Positions 7,825 to 16,429 of a stretch of 64,000 bases of DNA are shown in pieces. The notes under the pieces are model-generated. The model had not been told where the DNA came from, did no database searches, and saw only the letters and a list, made by a program, of their open reading frames with translations. Within the stretch, counting starts at the first letter, position 1. Each line of letters begins with the position of its first letter. Position numbers and translations under genes: made by a program. Source of the stretch: JBBRVW01 sp963784645 (GTDB taxonomy: Bacteria > Actinomycetota > Actinomycetes > JACCUZ01). The stretch covers positions 607,530 through 671,529 of the forward strand of contig CAWARY010000002.1 of assembly GCA_963784645.1 (NCBI GenBank), in the 5' to 3' direction.

Positions 7825-9792
7825 TCAGCCGGCGCTCCACTCGCGGACCGTCGGCTGGGTCCCGTTCACGGCGCCGGTGGAGTCGGCGAACGTGAGGTCG
7901 GCGCGCGCGAGGGTCGTGCCGCCGGCGTCGACGGCGGTCATGAGCACCCGTCGCGGCGCCTGCCCGAGGGGCGGGACCGCCACCAACGGTCCGGTGTACC
8001 CGGCGGCCGGGGTCATGGTCGACCGCAGGTGCCGGACGACCACGCCGCGGTCGACGACGGTGTAGGGAACGCCGGTCAGGCCCAGGTCGAGCACGGAGCC
8101 GGGGGCGTACACGGTGCCGTGCAGGGCCAGCACCGCCGTCGAGCCGGTCGCCGCCAGCAGTGCGGTCGGCCCGGCGGCGCCGGTGTACGGGGTGGCGACC
8201 GCGGTGCCGGACACCGCAGCCACCGGCAGGGTGTAGGTCACGCTCACCGTGACGCCGTCGACCCACACCTCGACCGGCGAGTTGTTGGGGTTGCTGACGA
8301 TCAGGGTCAGCACCATCCCGTTGACCTGCGCCGCCGTGAGACCGCTGAACGTGGCCGTGTCGGACTGCGTCGGGTCGAAGCCGCCTCCGGGGCACGGGCT
8401 GGCCGCCGGGCAGTCGTGGAGCGGGAGGCTCCCGGGGGTGGTCCCGGAGCCGGGCGTCAGGGCGAGCGAGGTGTTGCCGCTCCCCGTGACGGTCTCGGTC
8501 ACGGTGGCCAGTACCGACACGTTCGTCGCGTCCGACGGCACGATGGCGCTGCCGAAGCCCGTCCACGCCAGCTGTGACGGGGGCTTGTTCGTGTTGGGGA
8601 TCTTGACGTGGGCGGTGACCCCGTCGATCACTGCCCCCTTGGTGTCGGTGTCCCAGCCCCATGCCTGCGCGGGCTGTCCGGCCGACGACGCCGCGGTGGG
8701 TGCCGGCGCGGCGGTCGAGGTCACGTTGGTGGTCGCCATGAGGCCGCGCAGGACGATGTGCTGGGCAGAGGTGCTGGTGCTCAGCGCGCACATCTGCACC
8801 CGGCCGCCGGTCACGGACACCCGGCTGTCGCCACCGAAGGCCAGGTCGACGCCGGCCGCCGAGGTGTCGCAGGCGGACGTGCCCGGGGCAGCGGCGGTCG
8901 GGTACGGCACCGACGCCGGTGCCGTGGTCCCGGGTGTCCAGCCGCTCGGGGTGCCTCCCACCACCACCGCGCCGGTCCCGACCGACACCTGGTGCGTGCC
9001 GGCGTCCTTGAAGTCGAAGTAGTACGTGCCCGGCCGGAACCACACCACGGCGGACGTGCAGCCCAGGACCGCTTGCAAGGCGCTCGCCGAGCGGTAGATG
9101 CCCGGCGAGAGCGTGACGAGCGGGCCGCTGCAGGCCGGCAGGGTGCCGACCAGCGTCGTGCTCGACGTGTCCGGACCGGCCCAGCCAGGGTCGGCAGCCC
9201 CGCCCGCCGTGGCGCACGCCGGGGTGACGGTGCCGACGGCCAGCGTGCAGCTGCCTGCCTTCACGGTGCCCGTGCTCGTCAGGGTGGCGGTGGAGGGCAC
9301 GGTCAGCGCCGACTTGGCCAGCAGGTCACCCTGGACGGGCAGGCTGGTCGCCGCACCGACGGCCACGCCCTCGGTGGCGTTGCCGGACAGGGCCAGCACT
9401 GCCTGCGAGGGCTGGCTGGTGGACGACCCGCCGAGGGCGGCCCCCGAGCCGGTCCGCGGGGTGCAGGTCACACTGACGACGGTCGGGTTGTCGAGCGCCC
9501 CGGCCGGCAGGGTGAAGCAGGTGCTCGCCCCGACCGCTGCCGATCCCGCCGACAGGGTGCCGCGGACCGCGTTGACGGCGCCCTCGAGGGCACCACCGCC
9601 CGCGTACGTCGTCGTCGCCTCGTCGCGGACCGTCAGCGTCGTGCGCTGCCCGGTGGCCCCGAGCTGCAGCACGGTGCCGATCCAGAGGCCGAACACCATG
9701 AGGAACGCCAGCGTGATGGCCAGCACGCTGCCCTCGTCGGTGCGCCCTGCCGCGCCGGTCCGGGAGGCGACGGCGCCGCGCAGCCGCCTCAC
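7825..9792 (-). CDS. PilX-like pilus-associated surface protein
   Basis: A 655-residue protein with one N-terminal hydrophobic helix (about 21-45, SVLAITLAFLMVFGLWIG) after a short basic start, then a long Ser/Thr/Gly/Ala-rich extracellular part with several Cys. The prepilin site is atypical (DEGSVLAITLAF, no FTLVE), which matches the loosely conserved PilX-type component of actinobacterial pilus loci. GTG 9792 overlaps the TGA of the upstream pilin-like gene. The size suggests a tip adhesin or a large minor component (inference). No domain is recognised in the body. Confidence 0.6.
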   Translation of the reverse strand: MRRLRGAVASRTGAAGRTDEGSVLAITLAFLMVFGLWIGTVLQLGATGQRTTLTVRDEATTTYAGGGALEGAVNAVRGTLSAGSAAVGASTCFTLPAGALDNPTVVSVTCTPRTGSGAALGGSSTSQPSQAVLALSGNATEGVAVGAATSLPVQGDLLAKSALTVPSTATLTSTGTVKAGSCTLAVGTVTPACATAGGAADPGWAGPDTSSTTLVGTLPACSGPLVTLSPGIYRSASALQAVLGCTSAVVWFRPGTYYFDFKDAGTHQVSVGTGAVVVGGTPSGWTPGTTAPASVPYPTAAAPGTSACDTSAAGVDLAFGGDSRVSVTGGRVQMCALSTSTSAQHIVLRGLMATTNVTSTAAPAPTAASSAGQPAQAWGWDTDTKGAVIDGVTAHVKIPNTNKPPSQLAWTGFGSAIVPSDATNVSVLATVTETVTGSGNTSLALTPGSGTTPGSLPLHDCPAASPCPGGGFDPTQSDTATFSGLTAAQVNGMVLTLIVSNPNNSPVEVWVDGVTVSVTYTLPVAAVSGTAVATPYTGAAGPTALLAATGSTAVLALHGTVYAPGSVLDLGLTGVPYTVVDRGVVVRHLRSTMTPAAGYTGPLVAVPPLGQAPRRVLMTAVDAGGTTLARADLTFADSTGAVNGTQPTVREWSAG

Positions 9793-10343
9793 GCCGTCCG
9801 CCGCAGGCCGGTGGCGGTGAAGCTGCCGCTCGCGTCGGAGACCGTGAGCAGGACCCGGACCGCCGAGCCGCACGCCACCGTGCCCCCCGCGAGGGACTGG
9901 CAGGCGGTCGTCGGCGTGCCGACGACCTCGTGGCTCGCGCTGACGCTGCTGGTCACCGCGGTCCCCGCGGCGCACCAGCGCCGCTCGACAAGCCGGTCGG
10001 GGCCGGTGGTGAGCACCCAGGACGCCACCCGGTCGACGCTGGTCCCGGCGGCATCGGTCTCGGTCCACCGGAACCTCACCAGCAGGGTGTCGCCGGCGTT
10101 CGTGCACGTGGTGTCGGCCGCCGAGGTGTCGACCGTCTTCGCTGCCTGGACGTCGCGGGTGAACAGCGAGGGTGCGATCTGCCGGTTGCGGCTGTTGGAC
10201 AGGCTGGTGACCGTCGCGTCGGTCGTCCTGTAGCCGATGAGGAAAGCACCGGCGAGGACGGGCGCGATGATCGCTGCTGCCGCCGAGGCGACCAGCAGCT
10301 CGACCAGGGTCACGCCGGCGTCCCGGTCGTCGGTGCTCCTCAC
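9789..10343 (-). CDS. Minor pilin, PilW/PulJ-like
   Basis: A 184-residue prepilin-like protein: leader VRSTDDRDAG, cleavage region DAGVTLVELLVASAAAAII and a globular part with four to five Cys. The Val in place of Phe at +1 and Glu at +5 fit minor pilins. GTG 10343 overlaps the TGA of the previous gene and its own TGA overlaps the next GTG, so the three minor components are translationally linked. It probably primes or caps the pilus with its neighbours. Confidence 0.75.
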   Translation of the reverse strand: MRSTDDRDAGVTLVELLVASAAAAIIAPVLAGAFLIGYRTTDATVTSLSNSRNRQIAPSLFTRDVQAAKTVDTSAADTTCTNAGDTLLVRFRWTETDAAGTSVDRVASWVLTTGPDRLVERRWCAAGTAVTSSVSASHEVVGTPTTACQSLAGGTVACGSAVRVLLTVSDASGSFTATGLRRTA

Positions 10344-10762
10344 GGCTTCCTCTTCGCCAGGCGCAGCGTCTCGGTGTCGCGGCCGTCGTCCGCCGTGAGG
10401 GTCAGCGTGAGCCGTTGCAGCCCGCTGTCCGTGCCGCAGGTCGCGACGAAGCTCGTGGAGGCTGCGCTCCAGTAGGAGACCGTCATCGAGCCGGTCCAGC
10501 CGCTGGGCACCGCGAAGCCGGTCGCCGGGTAGGACGACGCGCACGCGGTGTACGGGTCACCGGCCAGCGCTTCGGCCCAGGCCCGGACGGCGGTCTGGCC
10601 GTCGGCCTGGCGCCGGCTGAGGTCTCCGACCGTGACCGAGGTCATCATCGCGCCGACGACCGACACGACACCGATGCCGAGGATCGCCACGGCGACGAGC
10701 ACCTCGACCAGCGTGAAGCCGGCCTCGGTACCCGGGCGGCGGCTGCGAGCGGCGCGGGTCAT
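10340..10762 (-). CDS. Minor pilin, PilV-like
   Basis: A 140-residue prepilin with the cleavage motif EAGFTLVEVLVAVAILGIGVVSVVG and a head containing two Cys (TACAS and ATCGT). The residues ILGIGVVSV are typical of PilV. The ATG at 10762 is seven bases after the stop of the pilC gene. Confidence 0.8.
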   Translation of the reverse strand: MTRAARSRRPGTEAGFTLVEVLVAVAILGIGVVSVVGAMMTSVTVGDLSRRQADGQTAVRAWAEALAGDPYTACASSYPATGFAVPSGWTGSMTVSYWSAASTSFVATCGTDSGLQRLTLTLTADDGRDTETLRLAKRKP

Positions 10763-10769
10763 GATCGGC

Positions 10770-11897
10770 TCACCCGCCGGCGTGTCCGTAGATCCCGTAC
10801 ATGGCCGACACGAGGGCGAGCGCGACGAAGCCGACGATGCCGCCCATGACGATGAGCACCGCGGGCTCCATCAGCGTCGTCAGCTGCTTGACCTTCTCGT
10901 CGAGCTCCTTCTCGTAGAAGCCGGCGACGACGTCGAGCTGGTCGTCCAGCGAGCCGGTGTCCTCGCCGACGCGCATCATCTGCACCGCGGCGGCAGGGAA
11001 GATCCCGGTGGCCGCGATCGGCCCGACGATGCCCTCGCCGGCGAGCATCCGGTCCCGCGCGGTGGCGAGCGCTCGCACGGCGGGGCGGTTGCTGGTCGCC
11101 GCAGCGGCGACGTCGACGGCCTCGCCCAGCGGGACGCCGGCGCGCAGCATGGCCGCCAGCACCCGCGCGAAGCGCTCGACGACGGAGTACCGGAGGGCCG
11201 TGCCGAGCACCGGGATGCGGGCCACCGCCCGGTCCCGCAGCTCGCGGCCGCGCTCCGAGCGGAAGACGGCGACCGAGGCGCCGGCGACGAGGCCGAGGAC
11301 GACGAGGATCGCCCACCACCAGTGGTGCACGACGTCGGAGAGGCCGAGCAGCATCCGGGTGGGTAGCGGCAGCTCCTGGTCGTACGCCGCGAAGAAGACG
11401 CGGAACTTCGGCAGCACGAACGTCACGAGCAGGGTCGAGACGCTGAGCGCGAGCACGACGATGACCGCGGGGTAGGTCATGGCGGACCGGATCTTCCGGC
11501 GCGCCTCGACGTCGCGCTCGAGGTGGATCGTCAGCCGGTCCAGGACCGTGTCGAGGCTTCCGGTCAGCTCGGCCGAACGGATCATGCTCCGGTAGGCCTG
11601 CGGGAAGACCTTGGGGTGGGCGTTCAACGCCTCCGCGAACGGGCTGCCCTGCTGCAGCCGCTCGCCGATGTCGTCGAGGGTGCGGCGCAGCGTGCTGTTG
11701 GAGCAGTCCCGGGCGAGCAGCGAGAGGGCGTCCAGGATGGAGATGCCGGCCCGCAGGAAGGCCGCCAGCTGGCGCGACAGGTGCATGAGGTCGCGACCGC
11801 CGACCCGGGCGGGAATGATCTCGCGAGGTTCCCGCCGCGCGGTGGGCGCAGTCCCGGGTTCCGTCGTCGCTGGCGTCGTCGCTGGTGTCGTCGTCAT
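10770..11897 (-). CDS. pilC: Type IV pilus platform protein PilC (GspF family)
   Basis: A 375-residue inner-membrane platform with two GspF repeats (about 40-160 and 240-360), each with LARxLxxLLRAGxxxxxAL-type motifs (LSRQLAAFLRAGISILDAL; FARVLAAMLRAGVPLGEAV). Membrane segments follow at about 155-185, 205-225 and 350-370. The N-terminus is a Thr/Pro-rich tail in place of the first 50 or so residues of Gram-negative homologues. It couples the PilB/PilT motors to pilus assembly. It starts ten bases after pilB. Confidence 0.9.
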   Translation of the reverse strand: MTTTPATTPATTEPGTAPTARREPREIIPARVGGRDLMHLSRQLAAFLRAGISILDALSLLARDCSNSTLRRTLDDIGERLQQGSPFAEALNAHPKVFPQAYRSMIRSAELTGSLDTVLDRLTIHLERDVEARRKIRSAMTYPAVIVVLALSVSTLLVTFVLPKFRVFFAAYDQELPLPTRMLLGLSDVVHHWWWAILVVLGLVAGASVAVFRSERGRELRDRAVARIPVLGTALRYSVVERFARVLAAMLRAGVPLGEAVDVAAAATSNRPAVRALATARDRMLAGEGIVGPIAATGIFPAAAVQMMRVGEDTGSLDDQLDVVAGFYEKELDEKVKQLTTLMEPAVLIVMGGIVGFVALALVSAMYGIYGHAGG

Positions 11898-11907
11898 GGT
11901 CGTCGCC

Positions 11908-13650
11908 TCACAGGACGTAGATGCCGCGGATGACCTCGGCCACGGTGGTCACGCCGTCGGCCGCGAGCCGGATGGCCTCGCGGCGCAGCGTGCGGGTGCC
12001 TTCGGTGATCGCGAGCGAGCGGACCTCCTCGTGGGTGGGCCCGGAGGCCACCAGGGCGCGCATGGCGGGAGTCATGCGCAGCAGCTCGTACACGCCGACC
12101 CGGTCCTGGTAGCCGGTCTGCGCGCAGAACGCGCAGCCCTCGCCGTGCCAGAAGCCGTTCTCGGGCACGACCCCGCCCGACTCGAGGAAGAACTCCGTCT
12201 CGCCGGGCGTGAGCTTGACGGGGCGACGGCACTGGTCACAGATCCGGCGCACCAGCCGCTGGCTGACGACTCCGGTGACGGCCGAGCCCACGACGTAGGG
12301 CTCGACGTCCATGTCGAAGAACCGCAGCAGGGCCGAGGTGGCATCGGTCGCGTGCAGCGACGTCAGCACGAAGTGCCCGGTGAGAGCGGCCTGGGCGGCG
12401 ATGTGCGCGGTCTCGCTGTCGCGGATCTCGCCGACGAGAATGATGTCCGGGTCCTGTCGCAGGATCGAGCGGAGCCCGCTGGCGAAGGTGATGCCCGCCT
12501 GCTCGTTGATCTGGATCTGGTTGATCGAGGGCACCACGTACTCGACGGGGTCCTCGATCGTCATGATGTTGCGCTCGGTGCCGTTGAGCTCGCTCATCGT
12601 CGCGTAGAGGCTGGTGGTCTTGCCGCTGCCGGTCGGCCCCGCGCAGACGACCATGCCGAACGGCGCGCGGACCATGGCCGCGAAGTCGCTGTAGGTGTCG
12701 GCGGGCATGCCCAGCTCGGAGAGCCGGAAGGACGACTTCGACGTGTCGAGCAGCCGCAGGACGACCTTCTCGCCGCCGACCGTCCCTGTGCTCGCGACCC
12801 GGACGTCGACCTGCCGGCCTTCGAGGCCGGTGCTGAACTGGCCGTCCTGGGCCCGCCGGCGCTCCACGATGTTCATGCCGGCGAGCACCTTGAGCCGGCT
12901 GACGACCGCGCTGCCCATCGTGCTGGGCAGGGTGAGGACGTCCTGCAGGACCCCGTCGATGCGGAACCGCACCCTGGTCAGCGTGTCCATCGGCTCGATG
13001 TGCACGTCCGAGGCCCGGTCCCGCATCGCCTGGGTGAGCATGAGCGTGACCACCTGGACCACGGGCGCGCCCTCGTCGACCGTGGTGAGCGCCGGGCCGC
13101 TCGCGGCGCGGGTGGTCCCGGCGGCGGCCTGGAAGGCATCGACGTGCCGGCCGACCGCAGCCAGGGCCCGGTAGCCCGAGTCGATGGCCCGCCTGATGTC
13201 GCTGGCCGAGGCCACGATGAGCGCGACCTCACGGCCGGTGAGGGTCCGCAGCTCGTCCAGGAGCTGGTCGCTCGGGTCGGCGACCGCCACCTGCAGGACG
13301 TCGTCGGTCAGCTCCAGAGGCAGCGCGAGCAGCGACCGGGCGGTGCCCTCGGGCAGCTGCTGGATCGCGGCGGGGTCGGGCGACCGGCGCCGCAGGTCGC
13401 TGACGGCGACACCGAAGTGCTCGCCCAGCGCGGTGGCGAGGTCGCGCTCGTCGACGGCGCCGAGCTCCACCAGGAGAGTGCCCAGACGCTTGCCGGACAC
13501 CCGCTGCTTGAGCAGCGCGTCGTTCAGCGCCTTCCTGGTCAGCAGCTTCTTCGCGACGAGGATCTCGCCGAGCATGCGCCGCGCCGGCTCGGGCCCGGCC
13601 GGGGCGGCCGCGCCAGCCTCCGCTGCGGGCGCGTCTACGGGCGCTGCCAC
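11908..13650 (-). CDS. pilB: Type IV pilus extension ATPase PilB
   Basis: A 580-residue motor that powers pilin polymerisation. It has an N-terminal MshEN/GSPII_E_N region (about 25-150, LGEILVAKKLLTRKAL), then the ATPase with Walker A GPTGSGKTTSLY, Asp box, Walker B ILVGEIRDSETA and His box HFVLTSLHATDA. A tetracysteine zinc knuckle follows (CDQC and CAFC). The GTG at 13650 is chosen because AGGAGG lies six bases upstream; longer readings run into the divergent pilT gene. It is the first gene of the pilB-pilC-minor pilin-pilA cluster. Confidence 0.92.
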   Translation of the reverse strand: MAAPVDAPAAEAGAAAPAGPEPARRMLGEILVAKKLLTRKALNDALLKQRVSGKRLGTLLVELGAVDERDLATALGEHFGVAVSDLRRRSPDPAAIQQLPEGTARSLLALPLELTDDVLQVAVADPSDQLLDELRTLTGREVALIVASASDIRRAIDSGYRALAAVGRHVDAFQAAAGTTRAASGPALTTVDEGAPVVQVVTLMLTQAMRDRASDVHIEPMDTLTRVRFRIDGVLQDVLTLPSTMGSAVVSRLKVLAGMNIVERRRAQDGQFSTGLEGRQVDVRVASTGTVGGEKVVLRLLDTSKSSFRLSELGMPADTYSDFAAMVRAPFGMVVCAGPTGSGKTTSLYATMSELNGTERNIMTIEDPVEYVVPSINQIQINEQAGITFASGLRSILRQDPDIILVGEIRDSETAHIAAQAALTGHFVLTSLHATDATSALLRFFDMDVEPYVVGSAVTGVVSQRLVRRICDQCRRPVKLTPGETEFFLESGGVVPENGFWHGEGCAFCAQTGYQDRVGVYELLRMTPAMRALVASGPTHEEVRSLAITEGTRTLRREAIRLAADGVTTVAEVIRGIYVL

Positions 13651-13767
13651 GTCCGCCTCCTGCCGATCATCGGGGTGCGGCTGACGTCCATCACCCAGAC
13701 GGGTGATGTGCCGACACACCACAACATCGACGGCTGGCCGCAGAACTTGACCTGACAGACTCGGCCG

Positions 13768-14859
13768 GTGGACCCGGGACAGGAGCAGCTGGCAGCGCCG
13801 GAGGTCCGTGCCGAGCTCGAGCAGCTGCTGCAGGCTCTGTGGGACGCCGGCGCCTCGGACCTCATGCTGACCCCGGGGTCGGCGCCCCTGCTGCGGGTGG
13901 ACGGCGAGCTGCGCCGCGCCCAGCACCTCGAGTCCCTCACCCCGGACCGCACGTCGGCCCTGCTCCGGGCCATGCTGACCGTTCGCCAGGCCGAGGAGTT
14001 CGACCGGACCTCGGAGATCGACTTCTCGTTCAGCTGGGGTGACCGGGCCCGGCTGCGCGTCAACGGGTTCCGCCAGCGCGGCTCGGTGGCGATTGCCGTG
14101 CGGCTGATCCCGTACCAGCTGCCTGACCTGACGGCGCTGCGCATGCCGGACGTCGTGCGTGGCTGGGGCGACCTGCCGCAGGGCCTCGTGCTCGTCACGG
14201 GGCCGACCGGGTCCGGCAAGTCGACGACCCTCGCCGCTCTGGTCGACCACATCAACCGCACCCGCGCCTGCCACGTCCTCACCATCGAGGACCCGATCGA
14301 GTACGTGCACCGGCACCAGCTCGCGGCGGTGAACCAGCGTGAGGTCGGCAGCGACACGGCGAGCTTCCCGCGGGCGCTGCGGGCCGCGCTGCGCGAGGAC
14401 CCGGACGTCCTGCTGGTCGGCGAGATGCGCGATCTCGAGACGATCCAGACCGCGCTGACCATCGCCGAGACAGGTCACCTGGTGCTGGCGACCCTGCACA
14501 CGAACGACTCGTCGCAGGCACTGGACCGCATCGTCGACGTGTTCCCCGGCGACCAGCAGTCGCAGGTCCGGGTGCAGCTCGCCAGTGCACTGACCGGGAT
14601 CGTCTACCAGCGGCTGGTGCCGCGGGCCGGCGGTGGCCGGGTGGCGGCGTACGAGGTGCTGGTGGCCACGCAGGCGGTGCGGAACATGATCCGCGAGGGC
14701 AAGACCCGGCAGCTGCGCAGCGTGCTGTCGACCGGGTCTCGGGAGGGCATGCAGACCCTGGAGCAGTCGCTGTCGGGCCTGGTGCAGGAGGGCCTGGTGG
14801 ACCGCGAGATCGCCGCGGGAGCCAGCCTGTTCCCCCAGGAGGTCGCCGCCGGGCGGTGA
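13768..14859 (+). CDS. pilT: Twitching motility retraction ATPase PilT
   Basis: A 363-residue hexameric ATPase that depolymerises pili. A PAS-like N-terminal part is followed by Walker A GPTGSGKSTTLA, VLTIEDPIEYVH, Walker B VLLVGEMRD, the His box HLVLATLHTNDS, and AVRNMIREGKTRQL, corresponding to the AIRNLIRE retraction motif. GTG 13768 starts the frame. It is divergent from pilB with a 117-bp shared promoter region. The presence of a retraction motor implies dynamic pili (twitching, uptake or surface sensing). Confidence 0.92.
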   Translation: MDPGQEQLAAPEVRAELEQLLQALWDAGASDLMLTPGSAPLLRVDGELRRAQHLESLTPDRTSALLRAMLTVRQAEEFDRTSEIDFSFSWGDRARLRVNGFRQRGSVAIAVRLIPYQLPDLTALRMPDVVRGWGDLPQGLVLVTGPTGSGKSTTLAALVDHINRTRACHVLTIEDPIEYVHRHQLAAVNQREVGSDTASFPRALRAALREDPDVLLVGEMRDLETIQTALTIAETGHLVLATLHTNDSSQALDRIVDVFPGDQQSQVRVQLASALTGIVYQRLVPRAGGGRVAAYEVLVATQAVRNMIREGKTRQLRSVLSTGSREGMQTLEQSLSGLVQEGLVDREIAAGASLFPQEVAAGR

Positions 14860-14924
14860 CGCTCGTCGTGTTGGGTGACCCCGTGCGCTGCCTGTACCAT
14901 CCTTCGAGGTCGTTCAGCGGCCGG

Positions 14925-14997
14925 GCGCCCGTAGCTCAACGGATAGAGCACTTGACTACGGATCAAGAGGTTGGGGGTTCGAATCCCTTCGGGCGCA
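14925..14997 (+). tRNA. tRNA-Arg (anticodon ACG)
   Basis: The 73-nt cloverleaf has acceptor arms GCGCCCG (14925-14931) and CGGGCGC (14990-14996) with discriminator A. The anticodon stem CTTGA/TCAAG encloses CTACGGA, giving anticodon ACG. The T loop is TTCGAAT. CCA is not encoded. It stands alone between pilT and the dedA-type gene. Confidence 0.95.
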
Positions 14998-15026
14998 CCC
15001 ACGTGACATGACCCGCCACCGGCCGG

Positions 15027-15638
15027 CTACCGGGGCGCGGGTCGCTCGCGATGTCGCCGGTGCCGCACCACCAGGGCACCGACGACCAGCAGGACGAGCA
15101 GCGCGGTGCTGCCGCGGCCGAGCCAGCTCTCGACCGTCCGGTACGACGCGCCGGCGACGTACCCGAGCAGGGTGACGCCGACGCCCCACACCAGCCCGCC
15201 GGCGGCGTTCCAGAGCAGGAACCGGCGGTACGGCATCCGGCTCAGTCCGGCGAGCGCCGGCATCACCGCGCGCAGGAAGGCCGTGAAGCGGGCGAGCAGC
15301 ACGGCGCTGCCGCCGCGCCGCCGCAACGTCGCCCGCGCGCCGTCGAGCCGCGAGGCGTGCCGGCGCAGCGGCCGGCTCGCGAGCACCCGTGGTCCGGCCA
15401 GCCGGCCGACCTCGTAGCCGACGGTGTCACCGACGACCGCGGCCAGCACGACCAGGACCAGCAGCGTGGGCAGGGACAGCGTGCCGGCCGACGCGAGCAC
15501 GCCACCGAGGAGCACGGCGGTCTCGCCGGGGAGCACGAAGCCGACGAACACCGCGGCCTCGCCGAAGACGAGCAGGCCGATGACGACGTAGGCCAGCAGC
15601 GGGGGGACGCCCAGCAGCTGGTCGACGAGGTGGGTCAC
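15027..15638 (-). CDS. DedA/SNARE-associated family membrane protein
   Basis: A 203-residue polytopic protein of the DedA (VTT) superfamily, implicated in flipping polyprenyl or phospholipid carriers. Visible hallmarks are FVGFVLPGETAVLLGGVLA, GDTVGYEVGRLAG and the Arg/Pro-bearing RFTAFLRAVMPALAGLSRMPYRRFL. The GTG at 15638 overlaps the TGA of the PAP2 gene upstream. Pairing of DedA with a PAP2 phosphatase fits recycling of a lipid carrier (inference). Confidence 0.88.
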   Translation of the reverse strand: MTHLVDQLLGVPPLLAYVVIGLLVFGEAAVFVGFVLPGETAVLLGGVLASAGTLSLPTLLVLVVLAAVVGDTVGYEVGRLAGPRVLASRPLRRHASRLDGARATLRRRGGSAVLLARFTAFLRAVMPALAGLSRMPYRRFLLWNAAGGLVWGVGVTLLGYVAGASYRTVESWLGRGSTALLVLLVVGALVVRHRRHRERPAPR

Positions 15639-16300
15639 GCGCCGTCCGGAGGACCGGCCGGCACCGCGCGCGGTCGGCGCCGATGGTGCCGCCGGTCGGG
15701 CGCGTGCGGGTCCTCCGGGTCGCCGAGCGGACCGCTCAGCGGCCGGCTCGCGAGCAGCGGCCGCAGGGCTGTGCCGGTGAGCCGGTCGACGAGCCGGGTC
15801 AGCGGCCGGCCGAGCACCGCCCAGCCCAGCAGCGCCACCGCGGCGCCGACCAGCAGCCCCACGACCACGTCGTGCGGGTAGTGGGCGGCGATGTAGACCC
15901 GGTCGAACGCCATGAGCAGTGCGGCGACGGTGGCCACTGCGCCCAGGCGCCGGGACACCAGCCACAGCCCGGCGGCGACCGCGCCGGCCATCACCGCGTG
16001 GTCGGAGGGGAAGGAGTAGTCGGCCGACCGGGTCGCGAGCACCAGCAGGTGCGGGTGGTCGGTGTAGGGGCGTGCCTCGTGGAAGCCGCGCACCAGCGGC
16101 TGGTTGACCGCCACCGCGAGCAGGGTCGCCGCGCCGGTCCAGAGCGAGGCCGCCATCACCCGCGGCCCCCGGTCGCGGGCCAGCCACCAGCCGACGACGA
16201 GCAGCAGCGCGAACAACACGACCCCGTAGCCGGCGTACGCGACGGCAGGATCGTGCAACCAGCCGGTCTCACGGGCGAAGTCGTTCACGTCGTCGAGCAC
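15635..16300 (-). CDS. PAP2 superfamily phosphatase
   Basis: A 221-residue membrane protein with about five to six hydrophobic segments and the three PAP2 motifs: HEARPY, YSFPSDHAVMAG and RVYIAAHYPHD, containing the catalytic His residues. The first motif lacks the usual Lys at its start. It probably dephosphorylates a polyprenyl or phosphatidyl lipid. The GTG start at 16300 has GAGGAAG about nine bases upstream and gives a normal N-terminus; a reading from 16402 would add an arginine-rich stretch. It is coupled to the DedA gene. Confidence 0.85.
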   Translation of the reverse strand: MLDDVNDFARETGWLHDPAVAYAGYGVVLFALLLVVGWWLARDRGPRVMAASLWTGAATLLAVAVNQPLVRGFHEARPYTDHPHLLVLATRSADYSFPSDHAVMAGAVAAGLWLVSRRLGAVATVAALLMAFDRVYIAAHYPHDVVVGLLVGAAVALLGWAVLGRPLTRLVDRLTGTALRPLLASRPLSGPLGDPEDPHAPDRRHHRRRPRAVPAGPPDGA

Positions 16301-16429
16301 GGGCTCTGCTTCCTCGTCGGGTGGTCGGTCGGTGCGTGCCGTGCGGGACGCGGGACGAGCCCGCACCCTGCCGCCACGGTACGGACGGCACCTGATCCCC
16401 ACCTGAACGCGGGTCGCACCACGGCCCGG

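Noticed and set aside
13705..13730. Third copy of the 60-bp palindromic element (ATGTGCCGACACACC)
   Set aside because: Only about 14 bases resemble the element and the flanks do not match; likely chance.
13651..14499. Long N-terminal extension of PilB across pilT
   Set aside because: It lies antisense to a clear pilT gene and has no family similarity; GTG 13650 with AGGAGG is a proper start.
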